Of a stretch of DNA of 64,000 nt, positions 46,479-55,790 are shown in pieces. The position numbers and the translations under genes were made by a program. The stretch covers positions 51,880 to 115,879 of the forward strand of contig SCRE01000003.1 of the NCBI GenBank assembly GCA_004297935.1, written 5' to 3'. Positions within the stretch are counted from its first letter, which is position 1. The number at the start of each line of letters is the position of its first letter. The DNA comes from Microbacteriaceae bacterium. GTDB taxonomy: Bacteria > Actinomycetota > Actinomycetes > Actinomycetales > Microbacteriaceae. The notes beneath the pieces were generated by a model, which had not been told where the DNA came from, searched no databases, and worked only from the letters and a program-made list of their open reading frames with translations.

Positions 46479-47543
46479 TCAGCTCAACACGCGGCTGAAG
46501 TCGTACGCGATCGGCCGATCGAGCTGGTCGAATGTGCATGAGCGCGCTTCGCGGTCGGGCCGCCAGCGTTCGAACTGCGCGGTGTGCCGAAAGCGCATGC
46601 CCTCCATCTGGTCGTAACGCACCTCGGCCGCCAGGGTCGGTCGCAGCCGCACGAACGAGACGTCTTTGCCCGACGAGAACCGGTTGCGCTCGCCCTCACC
46701 GGTCACGATGTCGCCGGACTCATCTCGAAGCACCGCGGGCGCCAGCTCGTCGATCAACTCGAGCCGCCGCGCATTCGTGAAAGCGGATGCGCCTCCGACG
46801 CTGCGCAGTTCGCCTTCTGCGTCATACAGACCCAGCAGCAGCGAGCCGACCCCGTTGCCGCTGGCGTGCACGCGGTAACCGGTGACGACGACATCCGCCG
46901 TTCTGCGATGTTTGACCTTGAGCATCACCCGCTTGCCGGGCGAGTACGCGGACGCCAATGGTTTGGCCACCACACCGTCCAGGCCCGCGCCCTCGAACTC
47001 GACGAGCCAGCGTCGGGCGAGCACGACATCCGTGGTGGTCTGCGAAAGTCGGATCGGGTCGCCGAGCGGCCCGACCAACTCCTCAAGCGCGGCCCGCCGT
47101 TCGCCGAACGAACGGTCGAGATAGCCGGCCCCGCCGAGCGCCAGCAGGTCGAACGCCACGAACATCGCAGGCGTCTCGACCGACAGCGTTCGAATGCGGC
47201 TCGCCGCCGGATGGATGCGCTGTGAAAGCGCCTCCCAGTCGAGTCGCTCTGCCCCGGGCTCGCCTTGGCGGAGCACGACTTCACCGTCGAGAACACACGG
47301 GCCGGGAAGGAGACGGGCGAACGCCTCCGTCAACTCGGGAAAGTAGCGGGTGAGCGGTTTCGACCCGCGGCTGCCGATCTCGCACGACTCGCCATCGAAG
47401 AAGACGATGCCGCGAAAGCCGTCCCACTTGGGTTCGTAGCTCAGGCCGCCCGCCACGCTGTCCGGAGCGGGCACGGCATCGACTGCCTTTGCCAGCATCG
47501 GGGAGACGGGTGGGACGATCGGAAGAACACGAGACGGTTGCAT
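46479..47543 (-). CDS. ATP-dependent DNA ligase (LigC-like)
   Basis: A 354-residue ligase from ATG 47543 behind GGAAGG. Motif I EPKWDGFRG holds the adenylated lysine; further motifs are SRGSKPLTRYFPEL, VLDGEVVLR, FVAFDLLAL, GLDGVVAKPLASAYSPGKR and MLKVKHRR, then an OB domain with FRHTAQFERWRPDR. It seals DNA nicks and ends and probably works with the convergent LigD-type polymerase in non-homologous end joining or base-excision repair. Confidence 0.93.
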   Translation of the reverse strand: MQPSRVLPIVPPVSPMLAKAVDAVPAPDSVAGGLSYEPKWDGFRGIVFFDGESCEIGSRGSKPLTRYFPELTEAFARLLPGPCVLDGEVVLRQGEPGAERLDWEALSQRIHPAASRIRTLSVETPAMFVAFDLLALGGAGYLDRSFGERRAALEELVGPLGDPIRLSQTTTDVVLARRWLVEFEGAGLDGVVAKPLASAYSPGKRVMLKVKHRRTADVVVTGYRVHASGNGVGSLLLGLYDAEGELRSVGGASAFTNARRLELIDELAPAVLRDESGDIVTGEGERNRFSSGKDVSFVRLRPTLAAEVRYDQMEGMRFRHTAQFERWRPDREARSCTFDQLDRPIAYDFSRVLS

Positions 47544-47590
47544 GGCTTGATCCTTCCGCAGAGACGGTGCCTGCGCCAGTGGTCGGACGG

Positions 47591-47983
47591 CTACTGATGC
47601 GTCGTGCGTTCGACGCTCATCACCAGGATGACCCGGTCCGCTTTGTCGGCGGGTACCGGTGTGTCCGGGTCGCCGTAGCGACGGCCGAGCCGGACATAGA
47701 ACGCGCCTTCCGGATCGGGGATGACCTCGGTCAGTGTGCCACGCACCTCCAGGTAGTGCACCGGGGCTTCCGGATCCATGATCGCCAGGCTCATCGACGG
47801 GTTGTGCTGCAGATTGCGGAATTTCGCCCGCTTCGTCGTGTGCGTGAACCGGATGTGCTCGCCGTCGAACTCGAACCACATCGGATTCACCTGCACCGTG
47901 TCGTCCGGACGGATGGTGCCCAGGCAGCCGAAGATCGGTTGTTCGAGCAGGTAACGGAAGTCGGAGGGGATGATCACTGTCAT
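47591..47983 (-). CDS. Pyridoxamine 5'-phosphate oxidase-like, PPOX class protein
   Basis: A 130-residue split-barrel protein: LEQPIFGCLGTIRPDDTVQVNPMWFEFDG, IRFTHTTKRAKFRNLQHNPSMSLAI, YLEVRGTLTEV. These are the PPOX-class F420/FMN features; many members reduce with F420H2. No Rossmann or other domain is present. The substrate is unknown. It is read into the ligase gene with a 48-bp gap and may share its transcript. Confidence 0.88.
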   Translation of the reverse strand: MTVIIPSDFRYLLEQPIFGCLGTIRPDDTVQVNPMWFEFDGEHIRFTHTTKRAKFRNLQHNPSMSLAIMDPEAPVHYLEVRGTLTEVIPDPEGAFYVRLGRRYGDPDTPVPADKADRVILVMSVERTTHQ

Positions 47984-48127
47984 GCTTCCAGTCTCCTCCG
48001 CCGTTGCGGGAACCGAAGACCGGCTGACAAAACGGACACCGGTAGCTGAGGGTCGTGCGTGAATGCTGCCGGGAGAGCGCCGCGCGGCGTAGGCTCACCA
48101 TAGGTGTCGCCTTGAGGAGGCCTCCCG

Positions 48128-49225
48128 ATGAGTCGTGTTGTGACGCGCTGGTTGCCGGCCGTCCTCGTTCCGGTGCTGATCGCCGGCGGAACGCTGGCGG
48201 CCCACGCGGTGACGGACGTCCCCCTGCCGATCAAGACGCCGGGGCAGGTGCTCGCCCTCGCAGCGAGCGATTCGATCAACGCCTTCTCAGGCACCCTGCA
48301 GCAGAGTTCCGACCTGGGCCTGCCCGAGCTGCCGACAACGGGGCCGGCAGCCGGTGCAGCCGGCTCGATGGGGGCCTCGAGTGCGGATGCGGCGGCGGCC
48401 TCCGCACTCGAACTGCTGACGGGTTCCCACACCGCCCGGGTATACGCGGACGGCTCGACGAAGGAGCGCGTTCAGGTGATGGACACGCTCGCCGAGCGTG
48501 ATCTGGTGCGCAATGGCACCGATCTGTGGCTGTATGACTCGAGCAAGGCGGCCGCGACGCACGTCACGTTGCCGAGCGCATCCGTGACTCTCAGCGACGG
48601 CGCCGCGAGCTCACCGACTCGACTCGTGCCAACGCCTTCACAGCTCGCCCAGAAGCTGCTGACGAACCTGACGCCGAGCACGGCGGTCTCACTCGGTGCG
48701 AACACGAGCGTGGCCGGTCATGATGCGTACGATCTCGTGCTGACTCCACGCACCTCGGACACCTTGATCGGCTCGGTCTCGATCGCCGTTGACGCGCAAC
48801 ATGGTTTCCCACTCAGCGTCGCGGTGACCGCGCGCGGCGCGCAGACGCCGGCCTTCAGTGTGGCTTTCTCCCAGCTCAGCTACCAGGCGCCGTCTGCAGA
48901 CCTGTTCTCGTTCTCGCCGCCGGCCGGAGCGACGGTGAAGCAGCAGGCCCTGCCGACAAAGGCACGGCTGCAGGCCGGTGCACCGAGCGAAGGCGCGACC
49001 GCGACGCCGGTCGTCACCGGCACTGACTGGACGACGGTGGTGCAGTTGGCCGGCAGCATCCCTGTGAATCTGCTCGACCTGCCGTTGCTGAGCCAGCTCA
49101 CGATCTCTGTCGCCGGCGGACGCGTCGTCAGCACGGCGCTCCTGAATGTACTGCTGACCACGGACGGGCGCGTGTTCATCGGATCCGTCCCTGTCGCGGC
49201 GCTGCAGGCCGCAGCCGCGGGTTAG
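48128..49225 (+). CDS. LolA/RseB-like periplasmic-type lipid-binding protein
   Basis: A 365-residue exported protein: signal peptide (about 1-27, ending AHAVT), then a LolA/RseB/DUF2092-type beta fold with INAFSGTLQQSSDLGLPEL, DLWLYDSSKAAATHVTL, GHDAYDLVL and VSIAVDAQHGFPLSVAV. Such folds bind lipid chains or sense envelope stress. The stop TAG overlaps the GTG start of the ABC ATPase (TAGTG), so it belongs to that transporter operon and may deliver or sense its cargo. A proline/alanine-rich stretch near residue 75 is unusual. Confidence 0.82.
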   Translation: MSRVVTRWLPAVLVPVLIAGGTLAAHAVTDVPLPIKTPGQVLALAASDSINAFSGTLQQSSDLGLPELPTTGPAAGAAGSMGASSADAAAASALELLTGSHTARVYADGSTKERVQVMDTLAERDLVRNGTDLWLYDSSKAAATHVTLPSASVTLSDGAASSPTRLVPTPSQLAQKLLTNLTPSTAVSLGANTSVAGHDAYDLVLTPRTSDTLIGSVSIAVDAQHGFPLSVAVTARGAQTPAFSVAFSQLSYQAPSADLFSFSPPAGATVKQQALPTKARLQAGAPSEGATATPVVTGTDWTTVVQLAGSIPVNLLDLPLLSQLTISVAGGRVVSTALLNVLLTTDGRVFIGSVPVAALQAAAAG

Positions 49226-50229
49226 TGGCCGATCGAGCACCGGGCGCCGAACTGGCGATCCGTACCCGTGACCTGACCAAACAGTTCGGTCACCGCGTCG
49301 CCGTCGATCACGTCGACCTCGCTGTGCCGCGCGGGGCGGTGTTCGGCTTCCTCGGACCGAACGGTTCCGGCAAGACGACCACCATCCGGATGCTTCTCGG
49401 TCTGGCTGGCGCCACCGGCGGCGAGTTGGAGGTACTCGGCCAGAACGTGCCCGGCGAGCTCGCCGCGGTGCTGCCGCGCGTCGGCGCATTGGTGGAGGGT
49501 GCCGCGTTCTACCCATTCCTCTCCGGCACCGCGAATCTGCGCCGCTTCGACTCGGCAGACCGGCACGCGACCACCGCCACACGCAGTGCTCGCGTCGAGC
49601 GAGCGCTCGATCGGGTCGGACTCGGCCATGCTGCGGGCAAGAAGGTGCACGCCTACTCGCTCGGCATGAAACAGCGCCTGGGCATCGCGCAGGCGCTGCT
49701 GTCGCCACGCGAACTTCTCGTGCTCGATGAGCCGACCAACGGGCTCGACCCGCAGGGCACCCGCGAAGTGCGCAACCTCGTGCAGTCGCTCGCCGATGAC
49801 GGCACCACCGTTTTCGTCTCCAGCCATCTGCTCAGCGAAATCGAACAGATGTGCACGCACGCCGCGATCCTCAGCACAGGCAGGCTGGTCGCGCAGGGCA
49901 CCATCGATGAACTTCGCCGATCCGGTCGCACGCACGTGCGGGTACGAACCCCGGATCGGAAGGACGCGCTTCGTATCCTGGCTGAACTGGGCCTCGTTGC
50001 CGAGTCGGCGCATCCGGGGGAGTGGATCGAGGCGACGCCGCCGGATGCTGCACGTCCGGCTGCCGCCTCGTCGGATGCTGCGGTGTCGCGCGACAGGCCT
50101 GCCGCGGAGGAGATCGTCGCGGCACTCGTGACCGGCGGTGTGCGCGTGCGCGGCTTCACCGTCGAAGGGGCGAGTCTGGAGGATCGCTTCGTGGAGCTGA
50201 CCGGGGAGGGGTTCGACGTTGCCGGCTGA
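49225..50229 (+). CDS. ABC transporter ATP-binding protein
   Basis: A 334-residue ATPase from GTG 49225. Walker A GPNGSGKTT (about 45-53), signature YSLGMKQRL, Walker B LLVLDEP, and switch His in FVSSHLL. The C-terminal extension (residues about 225-334) is typical of drug or lipid exporters of the DrrA/CcmA type. It overlaps both the LolA-like gene and the permease gene, so the three act together. The cargo is unknown. Confidence 0.94.
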   Translation: MADRAPGAELAIRTRDLTKQFGHRVAVDHVDLAVPRGAVFGFLGPNGSGKTTTIRMLLGLAGATGGELEVLGQNVPGELAAVLPRVGALVEGAAFYPFLSGTANLRRFDSADRHATTATRSARVERALDRVGLGHAAGKKVHAYSLGMKQRLGIAQALLSPRELLVLDEPTNGLDPQGTREVRNLVQSLADDGTTVFVSSHLLSEIEQMCTHAAILSTGRLVAQGTIDELRRSGRTHVRVRTPDRKDALRILAELGLVAESAHPGEWIEATPPDAARPAAASSDAAVSRDRPAAEEIVAALVTGGVRVRGFTVEGASLEDRFVELTGEGFDVAG

Positions 50230-51088
50230 GCTCGCAGGAACCGAACCCGGGCCGACCGAACCCGGGCCGAATGCCGGCTGGTCGCTGATGGCATCCGAGT
50301 TGAGTGTCCTGTTCCGGCGCTGGCGCACCTGGGCCATGCTCGCGGCGCTTGCCGCGGTGCCGATCCTGATCGCGATCGCGGTGCGGGTGACATCGCATGA
50401 GCCGCCCGCGGGGCGCGGCCCGCAGTTCTTGAGCCAGATCACGCACAACGGATTCTTCGTCGGGCTGACCGGCCTCCTCGTGTGCATTCCGCTGTTCCTG
50501 CCGCTGACCATCGGTGTCGTCGCCGGCGACACGATCGCGGGGGAGGCAAGCCACGGCACGCTGCGCTACCTGCTGATCGCGCCGGCCGGTCGCATCCGCC
50601 TTCTGGTCGTGAAATACGTCGGCACCGCCGTGTTCTGCATGGCAGGCACCCTCGTCGTCGTCGTGGTCGGCATCGCGATCGGTGCTGCGTTGTTCCCGAT
50701 CGGTCCGGTGTCGCTGCTGTCGGGCAGCACGGTCGGCTTCGGGGAAGCGGTTCTGCGACTGCTGCTGATCGGGGCGTTCGTGGTCGTCTCGCTACTCGGG
50801 CTGTGCGCGATCGGCCTGTTCATCTCAACCCTGACGGATGTGCCCGTGGGCGCGATGGCGGCGACCGTGGTGCTCGCGGTCATGTCACAGGTGTTGGACT
50901 CGGTCCCCCAACTCGCCTGGCTGGGGCCGTGGCTGTTCAGCCACTATTGGCTGTCGTTCGCCGACCTGCTGCGTCAGCCGATCTCGTGGGCGTCCTTCGG
51001 CGACAACGCGGTGCTCCAACTGGGCTACATCGCGGTCTGCGGGGCGCTCGCCTACGGGCGCTTCACGACGAAGGACATCCTCTCATAG
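50219..51088 (+). CDS. ABC-2 type transporter permease
   Basis: A 289-residue membrane protein. TTG 50219 follows a strong GGGGAGGGG site at 7 bp; ATG 50288 is an alternative that would drop the repeat-derived TEPGPTEPGP segment. About six helices are seen (residues about 42-65, 80-105, 135-160, 175-205, 210-232, 260-280). The extracytoplasmic loop and GEASHGTLRYLL element match ABC-2 exporters. It pairs with the ATPase it overlaps. Confidence 0.88.
   Translation: MPAELAGTEPGPTEPGPNAGWSLMASELSVLFRRWRTWAMLAALAAVPILIAIAVRVTSHEPPAGRGPQFLSQITHNGFFVGLTGLLVCIPLFLPLTIGVVAGDTIAGEASHGTLRYLLIAPAGRIRLLVVKYVGTAVFCMAGTLVVVVVGIAIGAALFPIGPVSLLSGSTVGFGEAVLRLLLIGAFVVVSLLGLCAIGLFISTLTDVPVGAMAATVVLAVMSQVLDSVPQLAWLGPWLFSHYWLSFADLLRQPISWASFGDNAVLQLGYIAVCGALAYGRFTTKDILS
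50240..50269. repeat. In-frame 15-bp tandem repeat at the permease start
   Basis: ACCGAACCCGGGCCG occurs twice in tandem and encodes TEPGP twice. Confidence 0.85.
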
Positions 51089-51245
51089 GCCGACGTCGGT
51101 GGCCCGCGCACGCAGCTTCTCACCGAGTCAGCGACATCACAATCGCATTCGGCGAGGCCGGCAGCGTGCTCGGATTCGCCGAGCGGATCGACGAGACGAG
51201 GTCCTGGCCTACTTCACGACGCTCGCTTGATCATGACGGCCTGAT

Positions 51246-51287
51246 CGCTACAGCATCGTCGCTACAGCATCGCCGTCACAGCATCGT
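51246..51287. repeat. 14-bp tandem repeat touching a stop codon
   Basis: Units of CGCTACAGCATCGY begin at 51246, 51260 and 51274 (third diverged). The last unit ends on the first base of the stop of the next minus-strand gene (51287-51289). Confidence 0.9.
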
Positions 51288-52300
51288 CACGACAGGGCCG
51301 GCCGGATGTCCCGCACGATCGACTCGAGGACGCGGGCGTTGAAGTCGACGCCGAGCTGATTGGGCACCGTGACAAGGATGGTGTCCGCGGCTTGCACCGC
51401 GGCATCCGCGGCCAGTTCGGCCGCGAGCACGTCGGGTTCGCCGATGAAGCTGCGCCCGAACCGGGCCAATCCGCCGTCCAGGTAGCCGACCTGGTCGTGG
51501 GCGTCCGCCTGCGCACGCAGACCGAAGTAATGGTTGGTCTCATCGTCGATGATCGGCAGGATGCTGCGACTCACCGAAACGCGCGGTTCGCGCTCGTGAC
51601 CTGCTTGCTTCCACGCATCGCGGAACATTGCGATCTGCTCGGCCTGCAGTTCGTCGAACGGTACGCCGGTGTCCTCGGTCAGGAGGGTCGAACTCATCAG
51701 GTTCATGCCCTGCTGGGCGGTCCACGCTGCGGTTGCGCGGCTGCCGGCGCCCCACCAGATGCGCTCGGGGAGGCCGGGCGAGCGTGGTTCGATCGCGAGT
51801 GGCCGGCTCGACCCGGTCATCTGCGGATCAGACATCGCAACTGCGCCGCCGGCGATCGCCGCGCGGAAGAGCTCCGTGTGACGGCGTGCCATGTCCGCGG
51901 CGCTCTCACCCTCGGCAGGAACATAGCCGAACGACTCGTAGCCGGCCAGCGCAGGCTCCGGTGACCCTCTGCTGATGCCCAATTGCAGTCGGCCACCGGA
52001 GATCAGGTCAGCAGCTGCCGCATCCTCCGCCAGATACGAGGGGTTCTCGTAGCGCATGTCGATCACGGCGGTGCCGATTTCGATGGTGCTGGTTCGCGCT
52101 CCGATCGCAGCCAGCAGCGCAAACGGCGATGCCAGCTGTGGTGCGAAGTGGTGCACCCGGAAGAATGCGCCGTCTGCGCCCACCTCCTCGGCGGCGACCG
52201 CCAGCTCGATGCTCTGCAGCAGCGCAGCCGAGGCCGTGAGCGTTCGTGACCCCGGGACGGATTGCCAGTGGCCGAAAGAGAGAAAACCGATGCGCTTCAC
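51287..52300 (-). CDS. LLM class flavin-dependent oxidoreductase
   Basis: A 337-residue protein from GTG 52300 (VKRIGFLSFGHW). The fold is LLM: GADGAFFRVHHFAPQLASPFALLAAIGART, LAEDAAAADLISGGRLQLGISRGSPE, and a later GYVP loop. It resembles alkanal or F420-linked LLM enzymes with an N-terminal FFRVHH motif. No sure start codon with a strong ribosome site was found. The substrate is unknown. Confidence 0.88.
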   Translation of the reverse strand: MKRIGFLSFGHWQSVPGSRTLTASAALLQSIELAVAAEEVGADGAFFRVHHFAPQLASPFALLAAIGARTSTIEIGTAVIDMRYENPSYLAEDAAAADLISGGRLQLGISRGSPEPALAGYESFGYVPAEGESAADMARRHTELFRAAIAGGAVAMSDPQMTGSSRPLAIEPRSPGLPERIWWGAGSRATAAWTAQQGMNLMSSTLLTEDTGVPFDELQAEQIAMFRDAWKQAGHEREPRVSVSRSILPIIDDETNHYFGLRAQADAHDQVGYLDGGLARFGRSFIGEPDVLAAELAADAAVQAADTILVTVPNQLGVDFNARVLESIVRDIRPALS

Positions 52301-52455
52301 AGGGGGTGCAGCAGCGCGCTGGCGCAGGATATTCCCTCGCGCATTTCCGCGCGACCTGACAGGCTTGTCGGGAGGCCGTGTCGAATTCGGCCCGGCTTGT
52401 TCGACGTGTCTGCAAGCGGCACAGCGTGCCGACCGATTCACGAAAGGGAACGACC

Positions 52456-52872
52456 ATGAAGTTCATGCTTCTGCTCAAGGCGGATGAGGCGACGGAGTCG
52501 GGCCGAGCGCCGAGCAATGAGGAAATAAACGCGATGGGGCGATACAACGAGGAACTCATCAACGACGGTGTGCTGCTGGCCGGAGAAGGCCTGCACTCGA
52601 GTTCGAGCGGTGCGCGCGTCGACTTCGACGGCGACGAGCGGGCGGTGACGGACGGACCCTTCGCCGAGACCAAGGAGCTGATCGCCGGCTTCTGGATCCT
52701 GCAGGCCGGTTCGCTGGAGGAAGCGGTTGAGCGCGCGCGTCGAGCCCCGTTGCGCTCGGGCCGGATCGAGGTGCGCCAGGTCTATGACGTCTCGGAATTC
52801 GATCAGGACAACGAGTTCGTTCAGAAGGAAGTGCGGTGGCGCGAGGAGCACGGACAGTCGCGCACGGCGTGA
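52456..52872 (+). CDS. DGPF (YCII-related) protein paired with an ECF sigma factor
   Basis: A 138-residue protein from ATG 52456 behind GAAAGGG. It has MKFMLLLKADEATE, NEELINDGVLLAGEGLHSS, the name-giving TDGPFAETKELIAGFWIL and a final EVRQVYDVSEFD. DGPF proteins are almost always next to ECF42 sigma factors, as here (GTGA overlap with the sigma gene). Their biochemical function is unproven; a role in the same stress response is assumed. Confidence 0.92.
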   Translation: MKFMLLLKADEATESGRAPSNEEINAMGRYNEELINDGVLLAGEGLHSSSSGARVDFDGDERAVTDGPFAETKELIAGFWILQAGSLEEAVERARRAPLRSGRIEVRQVYDVSEFDQDNEFVQKEVRWREEHGQSRTA

Positions 52873-54149
52873 CGGAGCCGACGGCTCCGGCGGCCGGGCG
52901 TGAGCAGGTCGCTCGGGCGGTCGACGCCGTCTGGCGGATCGAGTCTGCGCGAATCATCGCCACGCTCGTGCGGATGACCGGCGACATCTCGCTCGCTGAA
53001 GAGTGCGCGGGAGACGCACTGGTCGAAGCGCTCGAGAAGTGGCCGGCCTCCGGCATCCCGCACAACACCGGAGCCTGGCTGACGGCCACGGCGAAACGAC
53101 GAGCGATCGACCAGTGGCGTCGGCTCGAACGTCGCGAGGCCAAATATGCGCAGATCGCGGACATGCACGATCCGGACCAGGCGCTCGGGCGGCCGGAGCT
53201 CGTCGACTTGGACGAGCCGATAGGCGACGACGTGCTCCGGCTGGTGTTCGTGTCGTGCCACCCCATCTTGAGTGCTCCGGCGCGCGTAGCGCTCACACTG
53301 CGGCTGCTTGGCGGGCTGACGACAGAGGAGATCGCGCGGGCCTATCTCGTGTCGACGGCGACGATCGCCCAGCGCGTGGTACGGGCGAAGAAGACGCTCT
53401 CCGCTGCGCACGTTCCGTTCGAGGTGCCCGGTCGTGACGAATTCGCTGCCCGACTCGGATCCGTGCTCGAGGTGGTCTATCTGATCTTCAACGAGGGATA
53501 CTCCGCGACGACGGGCGACGATGTGCTCCGGCCCGGACTGTGCCAGGAGGCGATGCGCCTCGGCCGGGTGCTCGCCCGGCTTGTGCCGACGGAGCCCGAG
53601 GTTCACGGCCTGGTCGCGCTGATGGAATTGCAGGCATCACGGCTAGGCGCCCGCACCGATCCCGATGGCGAGCCGGTGCTGCTCTTGGATCAGGATCGTT
53701 CCCGATGGGATCACCTTCTGATCGCCCACGGGCTTGCCGCTCTGGCCCGCGCAGAGCGAGGCGGCAGGGTGCTCGGACCGTATGCGCTACAGGCCGAGAT
53801 CGCGGCGTGCCACGCCCGATCGGCGCGAGCTTCCGACACCGACTGGCGCTCGATCGCCGCCCTGTACGAAGCGCTCGCGCAGGTGTTGCCGTCGCCTGTG
53901 GTCGAACTGAACCGCGCCGTGGCGGTTTCGATGGCTTACGGTCCGCAGGCGGGCCTCGACCTGGTCGACGAACTTGCCGGGCGTGACGAACTGAACGGTT
54001 ATCACCTACTGCCCAGCGCCCGTGCCGATCTGCTCGTCAGGCTCGGACGCACCGGCGAGGCGCGCCTGGAATTCGCACGCGCAGCCGCGCTCACCCGCAA
54101 CGAACGCGAACGGACGCAGCTTCTCGCGCGCGCGGAATCGTGCGGCTGA
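52869..54149 (+). CDS. ECF42-type RNA polymerase sigma factor
   Basis: A 426-residue protein from GTG 52869, overlapping the DGPF gene by 4 bp. The sigma2 region has VWRIESARIIATLVRMTGDISLAEECAGDALVEALEKW shortened here to its start; sigma4 has ALTLRLLGGLTTEEIARAYLVSTATIAQRVVRAKK. A long C-terminal region (about 190-426) with TPR-like helices replaces an anti-sigma factor, as in ECF42. LIFNEGYSA is a hallmark just after sigma4. It probably drives its own operon. Confidence 0.93.
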   Translation: MTEPTAPAAGREQVARAVDAVWRIESARIIATLVRMTGDISLAEECAGDALVEALEKWPASGIPHNTGAWLTATAKRRAIDQWRRLERREAKYAQIADMHDPDQALGRPELVDLDEPIGDDVLRLVFVSCHPILSAPARVALTLRLLGGLTTEEIARAYLVSTATIAQRVVRAKKTLSAAHVPFEVPGRDEFAARLGSVLEVVYLIFNEGYSATTGDDVLRPGLCQEAMRLGRVLARLVPTEPEVHGLVALMELQASRLGARTDPDGEPVLLLDQDRSRWDHLLIAHGLAALARAERGGRVLGPYALQAEIAACHARSARASDTDWRSIAALYEALAQVLPSPVVELNRAVAVSMAYGPQAGLDLVDELAGRDELNGYHLLPSARADLLVRLGRTGEARLEFARAAALTRNERERTQLLARAESCG

Positions 54150-54170
54150 GCGGCCCGATCTGCGGCCGCT
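54145..54170. terminator. Hairpin terminator, stop codon in the stem
   Basis: TGAGCGGCC/GGCCGCTCA forms a 9-bp stem with an 8-base loop. The TGA is at the end of the sigma gene and the desaturase gene is convergent 22 bp later, so it may serve both. Confidence 0.7.
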
Positions 54171-54191
54171 CAGCGCCACGGCCGCTCGGTG

Positions 54192-55289
54192 CTACGGCCG
54201 GCGGAACTGGCTGACGAGCGGGCAGTCGAAGGGGTCCCGCGCGGCGAGCCCGACTCGGTTGAGGTAGCGCACGACGATGCCGTACGAGTGCGGCAGTGTG
54301 GTCTCGGTGTATTCGACGCCCATTCGCGAGCAGTGCTCCCGCACGATGATGCGTGCCTGGGCGAGGCCCGGTCTGGGCATGTTCGGGAACAGGTGGTGCT
54401 CGATCTGGTAGTTGAGACCGCCCATCGCCATGCACATCGGGTAGCCGCCGCTGATGTTGCGCGAGGTGAGGACCTGCTTGGTCAGGAAATCGACCTTGCT
54501 GCCGGCGGGGATGATCGGCATTCCCTTGTGGTTGGGAGCGAATGTGGCACCCATGTAGACGCCGAACACGGCCAACTGCAGACCGATGAACGCGAAGGCG
54601 ATGCCGAGCGGCAGGAACCAGAAGATGACGGCAACATACAGTGCGAGGCGCAATCCGATCAACGTCAACTCGAGGCTGCGCCCGCGATGGGGTCCGTCCC
54701 GGAAGAGCGAACCGATCGACTTCGCGTGCAGATTGAGCCCCTCCAGCATGAGGAGGGGGAAGAACAGATAACCCTGGTGGCGTGTGATCAATGCCAGTAA
54801 GCCGGTGCGCTTCGCGGCGTCTTCTTCGATGAACGAGATCGTGTCGACCTCGATATCCGGGTCCTTGCCGACGGTATTCGGGTTCGCGTGGTGTCGTGTG
54901 TGCTTGGTCATCCACCAGGAGTAGCTGATGCCGACGAAGCCGTTTGCCAGGATGCGTCCCGCTCGGTCGTTTGCCGGGCCGGACGCGAACACCTGCCGGT
55001 GCGATGCTTCGTGGGCGAGGAACGCGAACTGGGTGAGGATGATCCCGAGTGCTCCGGCGATCAGCAACTGAAACCAGGAATCGCCGAGCAGCACGAAGCC
55101 GGCACCGGCTCCGGCGACCGCGAGCACGAGCAGCGCGAACACCGCGATGTAGAAGCCGCGGCGGCGACGCAACAGGCCAGCATCCTTCACGGTCTGCAGC
55201 AGCGCACTGTACGTGCTCGTGATCGTCGTGCCGTCCGTACGACGGGGCTTGGTGGACCGGAGCTGTCCGGCGTGGGCTGTCATAGCCAT
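54192..55289 (-). CDS. Acyl-lipid/acyl-CoA fatty acid desaturase
   Basis: A 365-residue integral membrane di-iron enzyme from ATG 55289. The three histidine boxes are HEASH (about 95-99), HTRHHANP (about 130-137) and QIEHHLFP (about 300-307). Four membrane helices flank them. An N-terminal region with YSALLQTVKDAGLL matches delta-type front-end desaturases without a fused cytochrome b5. It needs O2 and an electron donor; substrate position is not known. Confidence 0.92.
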   Translation of the reverse strand: MAMTAHAGQLRSTKPRRTDGTTITSTYSALLQTVKDAGLLRRRRGFYIAVFALLVLAVAGAGAGFVLLGDSWFQLLIAGALGIILTQFAFLAHEASHRQVFASGPANDRAGRILANGFVGISYSWWMTKHTRHHANPNTVGKDPDIEVDTISFIEEDAAKRTGLLALITRHQGYLFFPLLMLEGLNLHAKSIGSLFRDGPHRGRSLELTLIGLRLALYVAVIFWFLPLGIAFAFIGLQLAVFGVYMGATFAPNHKGMPIIPAGSKVDFLTKQVLTSRNISGGYPMCMAMGGLNYQIEHHLFPNMPRPGLAQARIIVREHCSRMGVEYTETTLPHSYGIVVRYLNRVGLAARDPFDCPLVSQFRRP

Positions 55290-55418
55290 GGATCCTCGTT
55301 CGGGGGTCTGATTCGACTTCCCAGCCGAGGCGTCCAGCGGGCCTGCCCGCTCAGATGGTTCGAGCATAGGGGGCGAGCCTGGGAGTCCAGCGAGTTGCCG
55401 CGAATTCGCTGATCGCTC

Positions 55419-55790
55419 TCAGCGGCCGCGCAGCCGCTCGAGCTCTCGACGCTCCCGTTTGGTCGGCCGCCCTGCACCCCTCTCGCGCACCGGCGGCACC
55501 GCGACGGATTCGCGCGGAGCCCGCGGAGGGGTCAGGTCGGTGAAGCATTCCGCCGCAACGGATGCTCCCACCCGCTTGACGACGATCCGCTTCACGACCA
55601 CGACAGAATCAAACCCGGCGCTGCGCACCCTGACCTCGTCGCCGATACGCACCGGTTGCGCAGCTTTGGCGCGCTCGCCGTTGACCTTGACGTGTCCCGC
55701 ACGGCAGGCGGCGGTCGCCAGTGAGCGTGTTTTGAACAGCCGGATGCCCCAGCACCAGCTGTCGACGCGTGTGGATCCGGCCTCTGCCAT
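55419..55790 (-). CDS. S4 RNA-binding domain protein (Hsp15-like)
   Basis: A 123-residue protein. The S4 domain (about 8-55) has RVDSWCWGIRLFKTRSLATAACRAGHVKVNGE, and the C-terminal tail is Arg-rich (RPTKRERRELERLRGR). This is the Hsp15/YrfH pattern, which rescues stalled 50S subunits after heat shock. Its ATG (55788-55790) shares CCATGG with the start of the divergent Nudix gene. No separate promoter gap exists. Confidence 0.9.
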   Translation of the reverse strand: MAEAGSTRVDSWCWGIRLFKTRSLATAACRAGHVKVNGERAKAAQPVRIGDEVRVRSAGFDSVVVVKRIVVKRVGASVAAECFTDLTPPRAPRESVAVPPVRERGAGRPTKRERRELERLRGR

